Assembly (NCBI GenBank): GCA_964035775.1
Contig: OZ038313.1
Span: forward strand, 14,317,805-14,381,804
DNA from: Osedax frankpressi
Lineage: Eukaryota > Annelida > Polychaeta > Sabellida > Siboglinidae
Length of the DNA stretch: 64,000 nt
Reading direction: 5' to 3'
Position numbers and translations under genes: made by a program. Below the pieces are notes generated by a model. It was not told the DNA's origin. It worked only from the letters and a program-made list of their open reading frames with translations, and ran no database searches. This document shows positions 13,801 through 26,444 of the stretch, in pieces; positions within the stretch are counted from its first letter, which is position 1; each line of letters starts with the position of its first letter.

Positions 13801-14000
13801 NNNNNNNNNNNNNNNNNNNNNNNNNNNNNNNNNNNNNNNNNNNNNNNNNNNNNNNNNNNNNNNNNNNNNNNNNNNNNNNNNNNNNNNNNNNNNNNNNNNN
13901 NNNNNNNNNNNNNNNNNNNNNNNNNNNNNNNNNNNNNNNNNNNNNNNNNNNNNNNNNNNNNNNNNNNNNNNNNNNNNNNNNNNNNNNNNNNNNNNNNNNN
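13801..14000. other. Assembly gap (200 N)
   Basis: Exactly 200 unknown bases, a round number that usually marks a gap of estimated or arbitrary size. It lies between a 14-bp satellite and a long (TA)n tract. Confidence 0.99.
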
Positions 14001-14057
14001 AATCCATTTGTAATAATATGTGTATAATTAATTATAATTAATATATCAATAATTTCT

Positions 14058-14189
<132 letters not shown>

Positions 14190-14266
14190 GAATAGCTCAT
14201 ATGTAATAGAAATTATTTATTTATACATCGCCGCGTGTTATTTAAAGTAAATAAATAGTAGTGTAT

Positions 14267-14287
14267 GTACGACGTACATTGTACATA
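14267..14287. repeat. Three 7-mers of the GTAC-N3 type
   Basis: GTACGAC, GTACATT and GTACATA in exact 7-base steps. A minimal member of the GTAC repeat family, isolated in unique DNA. Confidence 0.6.
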
Positions 14288-14378
14288 AATATGCATGCGA
14301 GTTTATATATATATTACATTTATATATTTTTTATTTATAATTTACGGTATTGAAAAAAATAGATAATAAAAATGTAAC

Positions 14379-14418
<40 letters not shown>

Positions 14419-16236
14419 CTAACTAACCTTTGCATGGTATAATGGCTTTCATGAGTATTATGTAAAATACATAACTATTTAACTAAGATTAGTAATATAA
14501 ATTTATTTAAATATATACTTTTTAAAAATCTTTAAATTTAATGTTAATTTAGCATTTATTCAAATTATTTGTTTATTTTAATTTATTCAAAACTTATTAT
14601 CATATTATTATTTAATTATTTAATTAATTTATTATTACTCATATTACTTATACTTATCTTAGTAAAATCACAATTGATAATGCGAATATATAAAATATAA
14701 TACAATATATACTTATTTCCTAATATCAAATAAATGATTTTTCAGGTTATAGCCAATTTTTTTCAGTGATTTTTCTATTCGTTTATTTATCATCATATTT
14801 TACATGAAGTAGTTCGAGTCTAAGTAGCGTTGAAAAAATATATTATATATCTACTTAGAAAATTAACTATTCAGATAAATAGAGACCATTTTATTTAAAT
14901 CCAACTTAATATTTTCTTCTATTTTAAAAAGAATTATATGTATAGTTATACATAATAACATATATGATATTATAATATTAAGCTAATTAGCTTCAATGAT
15001 TAATTTAAATAACTATGTGGTAATGATGTAAATATCAGTATTTTCAGTAGTATTAATATTATATCTAAATGCATTTCATATCATGGATAACTTATTGAAA
15101 TAATAATAATAATAATACAATTTAATAATGTTAATACTAATTTCAGGCAACATCTGATTATTAAATGTAAAAACATATTTTGCATAAATAAATTCGCATA
15201 TGTATTAAAATATATATCCTAAAATGGATTGATAATAAATGTAGACAAATTGTCATTACAGCAATAGAGTATATATTGTTTTTCATATATGACGTCATTA
15301 TAAAAATATTCTAAATCTGATTTTTTAACTATTTCAATTTCATTATTCCTGTGATTTTCAATATTTTATTATATATAATTTATATATATATATATATATA
15401 ATAAAATATTATATATATATATAATTTATTTTATATATTATATATCAATTTATCAAATAATAGATAAATCAATATATATATATATATATATGAATACCAA
15501 CTTAGATATTCATATATACATTAGCGTTCATACATAATTAAATAACGAAAACAACAATGACTATACAAAATAATAATACTAAAATTAGATTATATCTTAT
15601 ATATTTTAAACAATAATAAATAATAGTTGGTAATCGACAAAATAAAGATACATTATTACATTGTTTATATATAATTATAATGTATGGTACTATTTAAATC
15701 GATAATTAGTAACTATTTAAATGAATAATGTATATGATATGATAATAATCTGTAATTATATAAGATAGGAGCTGTTTTACAGCCAGCAATAGCTGCACTC
15801 GCTGGCATTTTCTGAACTCGTATTATGACTTTGTTATATTATGACTTTGTTATTGTTATGCCAATATTGAAATTGAATACTTAGATTTTGGACCATATGT
15901 GATTGTCTATAATTATGAGAATTAAGTTATATTTAACCAGCAATATTATAATTAACCTAATTGTAACTTTATTAATTTTACAAAATTTATGATTAATGTT
16001 AATTATGATATTCTGACTATATTCAACGAACAAATCAATCAATAAATTTAAATATATAATTTATATATTACAATATTAAAATTAGAATTAGATTTTAATT
16101 TTAGAGTTATTTTAATATTACATTAAAATAATTTATTTTATTTGTATAAAATTATTTACTATATTCATTATTTACTATATGCATTCATCTTCTATATTGA
16201 CCTTTAAATAATATTCATATAAAGCGAAAATATAAA
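14288..16236. other. AT-rich sequence upstream of the thrombospondin-repeat gene
   Basis: Contains (TA)n tracts at about 14392-14414, 15380-15425 and 15474-15492. A short GC-rich inverted repeat, GCCAGC to GCTGGC, lies at about 15781-15806. No gene or obvious promoter element recognised. Confidence 0.5.
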
Positions 16237-17180
16237 ATGTTCATAACTATGGAAATAATATTAGGTTTATTCTATGTATTTATGATATGTGAATGTGAAC
16301 AAATAAAATCTATAAATGAAAATTATGCAGAATGTAAGTTATATATTCTAACATTTAGAATATATATATATATATATATATATATAAGTAATTTGTATGA
16401 ACAATATACAATTGGATATTGCATTTTAATATAGTTAAGGATAATAGTTACACATATGGAATTAAAGTTAAAAAACAAATGACTGAAATAATCAAAAGAA
16501 AAAGAAGAAATATTGTTATGCAAAAATATAAAAATGATAATAATTATGAAGAGGAACAATTTAACAATAATAATAAAAGGAATACTAGAAGAAACTTAAA
16601 CAATGTCCAACTTATTACAAATAAACCAGTTTATGAAGATGGACTAGGTAAGAACTAATAATTATAAATAACATATGTGACTTTAGAAGGATATGCAATT
16701 TCAAATCATATTACATTACAAATATCTAATATATATTCAACTTATAGACGTATTAAATTATATATTTATATGAAAAACTATTGTTCGTATTGATGATCTC
16801 GAATAATAATAATCCCGTTATTATTGATCTATTGATCATACATTTGTCAAGGTGCAAATGAAGCTCAACTTGTTCAACTTACTCGATGGAGTTTTAGAGG
16901 AGTGAATTATACCAAATGTAAATCAAACTGTACAGGTTTAATATTAAAGATCGATTTAGTATCACGTTTTAAATATGCAAATTTAGAATATAACTGCAGC
17001 CTCTTCTACCCATATAAAAGATTGCTTTAGATCTTTGAACGTTTTTTTTGATGGTCTTAATATTTATTTGGGAATTAGATACGTCACCAGAATAAAACGA
17101 TCGGTATAAAATAAATCAATTTGTAAATTTCGCATACAAATACTTATATAATATATTTTAATAGCTCATATTAATACAGT

Positions 17181-17222
<42 letters not shown>

Positions 17223-18437
17223 AATGTACTTAAGAGTATAATTGTATATCAAAATATGTTATGTTTACATATTTGATAAATTGATATATTTTATATTCTA
17301 TATGTATACATATTTGCTATATTTATATCTTATATAATAAGTTTTCAAGTTAGATTTTATATATATAATTAATTAAGTATCATATAAGTCAATTATTAAT
17401 AATAATGTAACTTATGTAAAGTCAAGTATATATCTAATAATAATATATATTGGTAAATACAATAAATATACATATATATTATTTACCATATGGTTCTAAA
17501 TTTGTAGTTAGCTTATATGAGATAATCTTAAAAGTATGAGTTTGTGGAGTAAAATAACTCATTATAATAAATAACTATGTATAATACAAGAAAATATAGC
17601 AATATATAATGATATAGAACAAAATAGTTGTAATATTTTTATAACATCTTCTTGGGATAACAGAAATTATTTTTAAATGTAAAAAAATATGCGAGAAAAC
17701 ATTAAATTATAAGTTTGCCAATTAGAAAATATGTCATCTTGAATATGTATTTAACGTATGTTTGGCAATTCCATAGAATTATGATTTATCTATAATTCAT
17801 AATATTTCACATATTCTACTTATAACATTTAGTATTACTATTTATTAAATTATATATATTATCTATACAATAATTTCCAGGAATTGCTACTAAAAATGCT
17901 GTTTGTTTTGACATTATTAAAAACATTCGTCTTTACAATCAAAATGATTGCGAAGGAAGATCTGATATCAAATCTATTAAATGTTCCGAAATATGTAAAA
18001 CAGAATGGAGAATCGTATTTAGGGGGATATGTTCATCAAATAACTGTGGAGAAAAAGGAATTTCCATAAACGAAATACGATGTTATCAAGTAAATATATA
18101 TATATATATATATGTATATACATATGTATATGTCAAATAATATATTATCTAATTTAATCTATGTTTACATAACTATAATTATATATGTTACTGTAAATAT
18201 AAATTTATAATTATCTATTATGTCGGATCATAATAGTATTTAGAAATGATTTAGAAATTATTTATCATATAGTTTCAGAAGGACAATGGTAAAGAAATAG
18301 ATAAGAGGTATTGCGACCATTTACCAAGGACTATACAAAAAACAGTTTGCGGATTCGAATGTTTTGGAGTTGCATCGTATATGTCATCAAGTTATAGATT
18401 GATCTGTATTTTCTGTCTAATTATGTATATTTTCTAA
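16237..18437 (+). CDS. Secreted or GPI-anchored protein with two thrombospondin type-1-like modules
   Basis: Five coding exons join in frame: 16237-16333, 16435-16647, 16852-16935, 17881-18089 and 18279-18437 (TAA). All introns are GT-AG; phases are 1, 1, 1, 0. The product is 253 residues. Residues 1-20 form a hydrophobic signal peptide (MFITMEIILGLFYVFMICEC). Exon 2 is basic and asparagine-rich with a furin-like KRKRR site. From about residue 110 come two cysteine modules. The first has a Trp start (TRWSF), CKSNC, then VC, DC and IKC with SEIC. The second has TEWRIVF, CSSNNCG, IRC, RYC and TVCGFEC. This spacing fits ADAMTS-like TSP1 modules. The tail after SSS is hydrophobic (LICIFCLIMYIF), as in GPI signals. 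The domain call is my inference from the cysteine pattern; substrate and partner are unknown. An AATAAA occurs near 18709. Confidence 0.75.
17184..17218. repeat. (TA)n microsatellite within intron 3
   Basis: Alternating TA tract inside the 945-base third intron of the thrombospondin-repeat gene. Confidence 0.9.
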
Positions 18438-18594
18438 TATATTTAGATTCTTACATATGAAATATAAGTATTACAATTTTTTTTAAATGATTACATACTA
18501 TATAAAATTATTTATAAATTTTAAACTGTACTTGATATATATATACATATACATAATACATATATGTGTGTGGGTGTGTATATGTGTGTATATG

Positions 18595-18647
<53 letters not shown>

Positions 18648-19040
18648 AATCTGTAACAATATTATGTAGAAATTTGAGTATTTGCAATATTCATTAATAA
18701 TTTTGTAATAAAATCACTTTAACGTTAACAATATTATAGAAATATATAATTTGAATTGTTTTAAGTATTTTAAAAGTGTATTAGTAAGTATGTAAGGTAA
18801 TAACTAATAACAAATAAGATATTAACTCTAACACATACAATTATATCTAACAAATAGATAAATATTTATTACAATGAAATAAATGTAAAAATTTCGAAAA
18901 TTTCGATTTTATTTAATATTTATATTATACGATACATTTTTTATTATATAATTTAATAAATAAATTGGTGTATAAAGACTTATGGTAATATATTTTCTTA
19001 TAAGTACTTTGTATATAGGAGAATGATAAAAGCTCTTTGT
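18438..19040. other. 3' flank of the thrombospondin-repeat gene
   Basis: AT-rich with a GT-rich patch near 18565-18595, a (TA)n tract at 18599-18643, and the likely poly(A) signal near 18709. No gene. Confidence 0.5.
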
Positions 19041-19044
19041 ATTC

Positions 19045-19240
19045 AGGAATAATAACTTTGAGGTAGCAAAATCGGTTTCAAACTTTAATTTCGCAGAGAA
19101 ATCTTGCGCATCTTCATTATATCCGATGGAAAACAATGACTTTGGTTAGAGCAGGAGCATATTCCACTATCTTAAAGAGGTTGAGGGGTGAAAAAGGTGT
19201 TCGAGAAAGAAAATAGACTTTGTTTAAAAGGCTACATGCA
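19045..19240 (-). other. Possible remnant of a dispersed repeat
   Basis: Slightly GC-richer than its neighbours. The plus strand holds GGAATAATAACTTTGAGGTA and AGCAAAAT, resembled at 30811-30852 by GGAAATAATGACTTTTTAGG and TAACAAAAT. Two short minus-strand frames overlap here but match no family I know. Probably a decayed mobile element; low certainty. Confidence 0.25.
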
Positions 19241-20728
19241 GTTATCTTGCTAGAATTGCATAATTGTAAGAACAAATTATATATTGTTATTATCATAGTA
19301 TTATAGTACATATTATCATAATATTGTATATTAAACATGCGTATTACTACTGCAGTAGTTTGTGAATATATTCTTATTTATTTACCAAAAATAATATAAA
19401 ACCTTTAAAAATGATATCTCAGATAAAAGTTATACATTTATTTAAAACTCCGACAATCTTTGGTCAATTTGATCAATCTGTATGATATTTTTTAGTATAA
19501 CATGATATATTTCTAATAATATACAATCATTTAAAAATATAAGAATACATTTCATAGATACAATTATAATACAAAAGCTCGCATACAAAATGTATATAAT
19601 ACTATTTCACAAAATAAATATAAAAAATATTGTTAAAAAATAACCAAGGTCATAAAGTGAATATAGGAAACATGTACAGTGTACATGTGCACACTAATAC
19701 TAATATATGGGTAGCTATATTTGAATAATAAAATAAATATATACACACATATAATTAAGATATCAATATGACATTATTAAATAGTTATATATTAGAAACC
19801 TACAATTCTCATATTTAGCGTTACCCTTTACTTCCCAACTGTCGACCTTCGCGTTCTCCCAGAGGTCAATTGTGAAATACTTATTTTAAATTTCTTATAA
19901 ATCAATAAATACCAAAGGTATATTAAATCGTAAGCACATATTGATAGACAATATATATATATATTATAACGTATAAAAACACCAATAGATTTATATTTTA
20001 TTTATATAGCTAATATAAAAAACAGGTATAATTAAAAATATGTATTTAGAAAATGTTCACGATTATTATAATTAAATATTTTACTTTAAATGTTATATTT
20101 TAAAAATATTAATTGTATTTTAAATTTATTTGTTTACAAATTCATTATAGTAACATAATGAATTTAATAGTCAATAATTATTAATTATAAATATGTCTTA
20201 ACTTAAAAAAATTCTTAATATAAGTATAATCTTAAATAACATTATAAATATTCATAGAATAATTTTATTATTATAAAGAAAAGTTTTGTGTTTGAATATA
20301 AATATGGTTAAATATATAAACCGATTTTTTTTTATTTTGGCGGTATTTATGTAAATACTTATAATAGTTGAACTGCTGTATTATCAGCATAATGAAATAC
20401 AATACATTTTAATTTATCAACTAATCGTGCATACTAAATTTATATTATGTGTAAAATATAAAAACTCTAATTCATTATTTAATATTAAATAATATTTATT
20501 TAACTCTAAAATAATTAAACAAGTTGTTTAAATTATACAAGTTTAATTCATATTGTATCAGAAAAATATTTAAATTATCTTTAACATTACATTTACTTCA
20601 TATAATAATCATTAGTATTTGATAATTTAAAAGTATGTTATGAAGTAAAGTATGTATATTTTTAATAAAGGTGTTAATTTATTAATATACCCAAATACAT
20701 TATATATTTGTTGAATTATCTATATATA

Positions 20729-20774
<46 letters not shown>

Positions 20775-21180
20775 TCTGAATACGAGAATGATGAATTGGA
20801 AGTTTTATTATTAATGTTGATGTATAATGTTATTCAATCTATGATATTTAATTATTTATATTTGATTTATGATTTCTATACTATTTAAATATGATGTGTA
20901 AATTAATGTATATAATATAATTGAATAAACAATACAATAAAATACAACTTCAATTATGACAAAATGTTTTTTTTTCTTAATAACAAAATTTAAAAAAATC
21001 CCCTTTTGAATTATTAAATTCAGAACTTACAATTTGGTAATTTGGTAAACAACATGACACCTAGTAATGACAAAAATAAATATTATTTAAAATATATAAT
21101 GATTAATATTTAAATATTACATTAATAAACCATTTCTAGAATATATCTATATTGTAATTGTGTTAATTGGGTAGTCATAA
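19241..21180. other. AT-rich intergenic sequence
   Basis: No gene recognised. Contains an interrupted palindrome CATGTAC-AGT-GTACATG at about 19671-19688 and (TA)n at 20737-20765. Confidence 0.5.
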
Positions 21181-21203
21181 CGTATGTCATAAGTCGTACG
21201 ACG

Positions 21204-21301
21204 TATATAAGATACTATATCGGTATGATATACGACGTACGCCGTACGCCGTACGCCGTATACCATATACCGTATATCATACCGATATATTATCTTATAT
21301 A
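21204..21301. repeat. Hairpin with 30-bp arms enclosing GTAC-type 7-mers
   Basis: Arm 21204-21233 (starts TATATAAGAT) and arm 21272-21301 (ends ATCTTATATA) are inverted copies with one mismatch. The 38-base loop holds GTACGCC three times at 21237, 21244 and 21251, then GTATACC and ATATACC. The 7-mer register runs on into the right arm (GTATATC). More GTACGCC-like sequence follows at 21305-21320. It links the GTAC 7-mer repeat to a palindrome. Confidence 0.85.
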
Positions 21302-21420
21302 CACGTACGCCGTACGTGTACCCAATATTTTAATAATTATATTTAACTTATCTTATTTGATGTCCAAATTGTAGAATCTAGTTAATAAAAACAAATAGGC
21401 ATGACATGTATGTCCATAGA

Positions 21421-21446
21421 TTAAAAGAAACTATAGTTTCTTTTAA
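21421..21446. repeat. Perfect 26-bp palindrome centred on CTATAG
   Basis: The half TTAAAAGAAACTA is followed by its exact reverse complement. The centre AAACTATAGTTT recurs at 22331-22342 and 27812-27823. Confidence 0.85.
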
Positions 21447-22282
21447 TTATTTTCTCTTAAATTAAATTAATCATATAATATAGAAAAAGTTCACAAACAA
21501 GTTTTATTAAGCTTTTTTCAAAGATGCTATGTAATTATGATTATAAAGTTTATATAAAAATATATTCAATAGAAATACAAGTATTAATTAAATACTTAAT
21601 TAATTAAGAAATTTCGAAATGTTTTTATTTAATGTATGAGTGAAATCAAAAATGAACTTATTAGTTTTTATGAAATTTTTTGATTGCGAAAAAAGTACAT
21701 GAGAATAAATAAGTTGATATATTGTTATATAAATTTGATAATTATTGTCAAATGGGAGACATATAACTATATATGGTTAAAGTTGAATTAAAGAATATGT
21801 TTAATTTACTAATTATTATGCGTGATAAGTCTTATATTAATTATGTAACGGTTTCGGAAGCCATGTTTTTCCGGGTTAAGTTATGTACATATAAGTATAA
21901 GTTAAGTTATATACATGTACTCTCTCTGATATTTTCCGAATCATTATATTGATCCGTTTTACATATAATATATAAAAATTACAAGTCTAGCAGAGAAACG
22001 AAGGTTATATACAAAACTTTATTTTCAATGTTTCAAATACTATCTACTAATACTAAAATATATTATAAATTATAATAATACTCCACCGAAAAAGGATTAC
22101 AACTCCGATTAAAATTCATCTGCAACAACATATTTTTCAAACCTGTAATACGATGCATCTGTTATTCTTTGTATGATCTACAGTGTAGATTAACCTATAG
22201 GTAACTAGCGAGTACTCACCCATATAAACTGCAACTGTGGGTTATTAATGTTAAATGACATGTTATCGTTTACAAAGCTATA
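21447..22282. other. Intergenic sequence
   Basis: No gene recognised. The stretch 21845-22200 is a little richer in GC but has stops in all frames. Confidence 0.5.
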
Positions 22283-22346
22283 ACTTATACCCAACTTACC
22301 ACTATATATAGTGGTAAGTTGGGTATAAGTAAACTATAGTTTACTT
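22283..22346. repeat. Two overlapping perfect palindromes
   Basis: 22283-22330 is a perfect 48-bp palindrome with half-arm ACTTATACCCAACTTACCAC plus TATA. Its last four bases begin a second perfect palindrome, 22327-22346, with half AAGTAAACTA. Neither has a spacer, so both could extrude as cruciforms. They lie directly before a 31-bp tandem array. Confidence 0.9.
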
Positions 22347-22353
22347 CTCTTTT

Positions 22354-22586
22354 ATTGTATAATTTTTTGAATAATAAATTTTTTATTGTATAATTTATTG
22401 ATTAATAAATATTTTATTGTATAATTTATTGATTAATAAATCTATTATTGTATAATTTATTGATTAACAAATCTTTTATTGTTTAATTTATTGATTAATA
22501 AATTTTTTATTGTATAATTTATTGATTAATAAATATTTTATTGTATAATTTATTGATTAATAAATCTATTATTGTATAATTTATTT
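22354..22586. repeat. 31-bp tandem repeat, about 7.5 units
   Basis: Units start at 22354, 22385, 22416, 22447, 22478, 22509, 22540 and 22571 (partial). Each begins ATTGTATAATTTATTGATTA and ends AATAAAT plus five variable bases. The variable ends repeat with a four-unit rhythm: units 2 and 3 match units 6 and 7. Confidence 0.9.
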
Positions 22587-22978
22587 CATCTTTATATTAC
22601 ATATTTTATAAATTAATTGTATATAAATTAAGTATGTAAAATAATTCAATATCATCAAAATAGTAAAAATAAGAAATTGTTTTTAGTATTTTAGTATTAC
22701 ATATATATTTTAAATTCATTTAATTATATAACCTTTAAAGAAGATTTTAATAATAATTAATTTATTGTATTTGTAGTTACAAAACTACAAGAATAAACTC
22801 TAGAAGTTATTTATATATTTATTTATGATAGTTGTAGAGAAGTGTTCACTAAATATAATACATTAAAATGTATATTTACATAAATATATATATTTATATA
22901 TATATATATATATATATATAGTTGGGAAAATAAGTCAAAATCACACTAGACACTTTTAAAATATAATAAATATTGTAT
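22587..22978. other. AT-rich spacer between two tandem arrays
   Basis: No gene; (TA)n at about 22893-22920. Confidence 0.55.
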
Positions 22979-23994
22979 ATTAACTACACAATTAACTACT
23001 TAATTAACTACTTAATTAACTACTTAATTAACTACTTAATTAACTACATAATTAACAACATAATTAACTACTTAATTAACTACTTAATTAATTTCATAAT
23101 TAACTACATAATTAACTACTTAATTAACTACATAATTAACTACTTAAATAACTACTTAATTAACTACTTAATTAACTACATAATTAACTACATAATTAAC
23201 TACTTAATTAACTACTTAATTAACTGCATAATTAACTACATAGTTAACTACATTATTAACTACTTAATTAACTACTTAATTAACTTCTTAATTAACTACT
23301 AAATTAATACTTAATTAACTACTTAATTAACTACTAAATTAACTACTAAATTAACTACTAAATTAACTACTTAATTAACTACTTAATTAACTACATAATT
23401 AACTACATAATTAACTACATAATTAACTACTTAAATAACTACTTAATTAACTACTTAATTAACTACATAATTAACTACATAATTAACTACTTAATTAACT
23501 ACTTAATTAACTGCATAATTAACTACATAGTTAACTACATTATTAACTACTTAATTAACTACTTAATTAACTTCTTAATTAACTACTAAATTAATACTTA
23601 ATTAACTACTTAATTAACTACTAAATTAACTACTTAATTAACTACTTAATTAACTACATAATTAACTACATAATTAACTACATAATTAACTACATAATTA
23701 ACTACATAATTAACTACTTAATTAACTACATAATTAACTACATAATTAACTACTTAATTAACTACTTAATTAACTGCATAATTAACTACATAGTTAACTA
23801 CATTATTAACTACTTAATTAACTACTTAATTAACTTCTTAATTAACTACTAAATTAATACTTAATTAACTACATAATTAACTACTTAATTAACTAATTAA
23901 TTAACTGCTTAATTAACTACTTAATTAACTACTTAATTAACTACTTAATTAACTACTTAATTAACTACTTAATTAACTACTTAATTAATACTAC
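22979..23994. repeat. 12-bp minisatellite (TTAATTAACTAC)n with higher-order structure
   Basis: About 85 units. Variants replace CTTAA by CATAA, CTAAA or GCATAA. A marked block, CTGCATAATTAACTACATAG, recurs at about 23224, 23514 and 23774. A second marker, AACTTCTTAATTAACTACTA followed by a shortened unit, recurs at about 23282, 23572 and 23834. This gives higher-order repeats of about 290 and 260 bases. Because 12 is a multiple of 3 one frame reads a monotonous LINY repeat, which I regard as an artefact. Confidence 0.95.
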
Positions 23995-24720
23995 AGATTT
24001 CAGTAAGATTGGTTTCTTAAGTTTAACAACATGTGAATAATATTTCAAATTAAATAACCAATTTTAAATAGTTTATATAGCCACAAAATAGTGTATATAA
24101 ATATAAATGAAAAACTTAATATGTATATGATTTCGCCCTTACCTATAACAATTATCCCCGATTATTATTCGATATTCCGCATCTCGGGTATATTTATCAA
24201 AAAGAATGTATAACTGTGTACTCAATTTGATACATTAGGTATACGTTTTTTATTATGACCTTACTTGAAATAATATTTCTTTTATCTAAGAATAGTAGTT
24301 ACTAAAAACAAGAGATATCCCAGTGGTATGTATATGGCATATGGCCTATATCATTTACGTAGATACATATTAACAATTGTATTATTGCGATGTGGTTAAA
24401 AGTATATAAATATGCTTTTATACGCTTATATTGAATAGAACTAAACGAACTGGATACCTGCCGCGAGTCTGTTTCTATATTGTTTTGATATGCAACACTT
24501 ATGATATATCATATATAGTTGATAATATAACATTTATTATCATGTATACATAATTTGATATATATATTTATTTCACAAAATATATCATGAGTTTCCTTAA
24601 ATATAGTATTTGTAAATAGTGGATATTATCACCAATTGGATTATTCGCAATTATTTTCTATTGAAACGGGAGATCTAGTCTATTCCGTTTTTTATCTACG
24701 GAGTATACATATTATATACG
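23995..24720. other. Intergenic sequence
   Basis: AT-rich with modestly GC-richer patches around 24130-24190 and 24440-24480. No gene recognised. Confidence 0.5.
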
Positions 24721-24724
24721 ACGT

Positions 24725-24967
24725 TATAAAAGATGCGCGGATAAGTATATATGTCATTCGGAAGTAGTTTATAATACCGTTACAAGCGTACAACGTGCCT
24801 GGCGAGATTCTTGCAACCACGTCTGCGTTTCAGTATCGTGTTCCGCTAATTCTCCGACGCACAAAAACACACTAAAATACGCGTTTTACGAGCGAGGGGA
24901 CCTAAAGTATATCGACTCCGTCTGCGTTGTCCCCGCGTACTCGGTCGGTCGTTAAACATCTACTCCG

Positions 24968-25039
<72 letters not shown>

Positions 25040-25230
25040 GCGCGTATTCTCGTTATCCAATATCGAAGGATGCGTAGAGATTGAGAGAGTTGCGTAGAAA
25101 CACTCTCTACTCGCGATTTCACGGAAATCAATAATAATCGAATTGGAGTGAAATCTCGTGCCTCGCAATTCGATTCAGTGGTTTGCAGATTGCTTACGTA
25201 GTTTACATTCGGGGCTTTGTTTAGATGTTC
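24725..25230 (+). promoter_or_regulatory. Candidate promoter: TATA box plus CpG-rich island
   Basis: A textbook TATAAAAG lies at 24725-24732. From about 24780 to 25230 the sequence is far richer in GC and CpG than anything nearby, interrupted only by a (TG)n tract at 24969-25035. I find no convincing start codon with a long frame, so this may be a promoter and non-coding first exon of a plus-strand gene. Alternatives are a decayed mobile element or a GC-rich repeat. A minus-strand frame across it is largely (CA)n. Confidence 0.3.
24969..25035. repeat. (TG)n microsatellite
   Basis: About 33 TG units within the CpG-rich island, ending in CGTGTGCGCG. Confidence 0.97.
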
Positions 25231-25447
25231 TCATTTAGTTATTAAACAACGAGCCACGTTAGAATGTGCGTTATCGAACTTAATAAGTGATACGATTTCT
25301 AAACAATAGTGTAACCGTATTAAGATTTAACTAGTGCATCCTAAAAGTGTAACTAATATATAATATATGCGAAACTACTACAAATCTATTTTTATAATAT
25401 AAGAAAGAATAAGACGTGACTTTGCATATTCATTAAGATATGGTTAG

Positions 25448-25513
<66 letters not shown>

Positions 25514-25710
25514 ATTATATGTTCAAATATATAATGTAACTATGTTTATTGTATATATTATTATATTAATAAAGTTTACTATAATTGAATATTGACATTA
25601 TATAATTCACATTACTCAAGTATTGCCAATTATCAATGAATAGTAAATGTATAATAATAGTGATCAATATATATAAGCATATGAATATATATAGGGAAAT
25701 ATAATATATT
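25231..25710. other. AT-rich intergenic sequence with (TA)n
   Basis: Interrupted (TA)n tract at 25448-25507. No gene seen. Confidence 0.55.
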
Positions 25711-25931
25711 GTGATGTATATTATCTAGTGATATATGTTATCTTGTGAGATGTACCATATAGTGATATATGTTATCAAGTGAGATGTACCATATAGTGAT
25801 ATATGTTATCTTATGAGATATATTATCTAGTGAGATATATCATATTGTGAGATGTATTATCTTGTGAGATGTACCATTTAGTGAGATATAGCATATTGTG
25901 AGATATATTATCTTGTGAGATATAATATCTA
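25711..25931. repeat. 17-bp minisatellite, 13 units
   Basis: Reading in 17-base steps from 25711 to 25931 gives exactly 13 units built on GTGAGATRTANNATNTN, for example GTGAGATGTACCATATA and GTGATATATGTTATCTT. Units differ by several bases, so the array is old. Confidence 0.85.
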
Positions 25932-26378
25932 GAAATCGAATCTTATAAATCTTAGTTAGTAATAACCATTTTAATAATAATATGATTATGAAACTTCTTA
26001 TAAAATTGATATAGATTGATATCAAAACGATTCATTATCAATAAATAATTATTCTTCAAGGGATATTTCTATATAAAGGTTCAATTTGAATACTAATAAC
26101 TCAAACTATATGTTTTACTATAACTATAATTACAATATAACTATAGTATTGTATATATATTATATTAAAACAATGTTTTGGAAATATATTTATAAGTTAC
26201 ATAACTCCAAATACATAAATATCAAATGAAGATTTCTAATGTAAAATAATATACTTATATATAGATAAGTGCAGAATGTGCAGTGCGCATGTGTTTAGGG
26301 ATATATATATATATATATAATATACATATATACATATAATTTATACATATAATTTATACATATAATTTATATATATTA

Positions 26379-26444
<66 letters not shown>

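Noticed and set aside
13410-14027. Open frames over the 13.6-kb array and the assembly gap
   Set aside because: Made of satellite and unknown bases.
15781-15806. GC-rich inverted repeat GCCAGC...GCTGGC as a possible structured RNA
   Set aside because: Only six base pairs with a 14-base loop and no supporting context.
22973-23302. 109-residue NYLINYLI repeat protein
   Set aside because: Product of a 12-bp minisatellite whose length is a multiple of three; no non-repetitive part.
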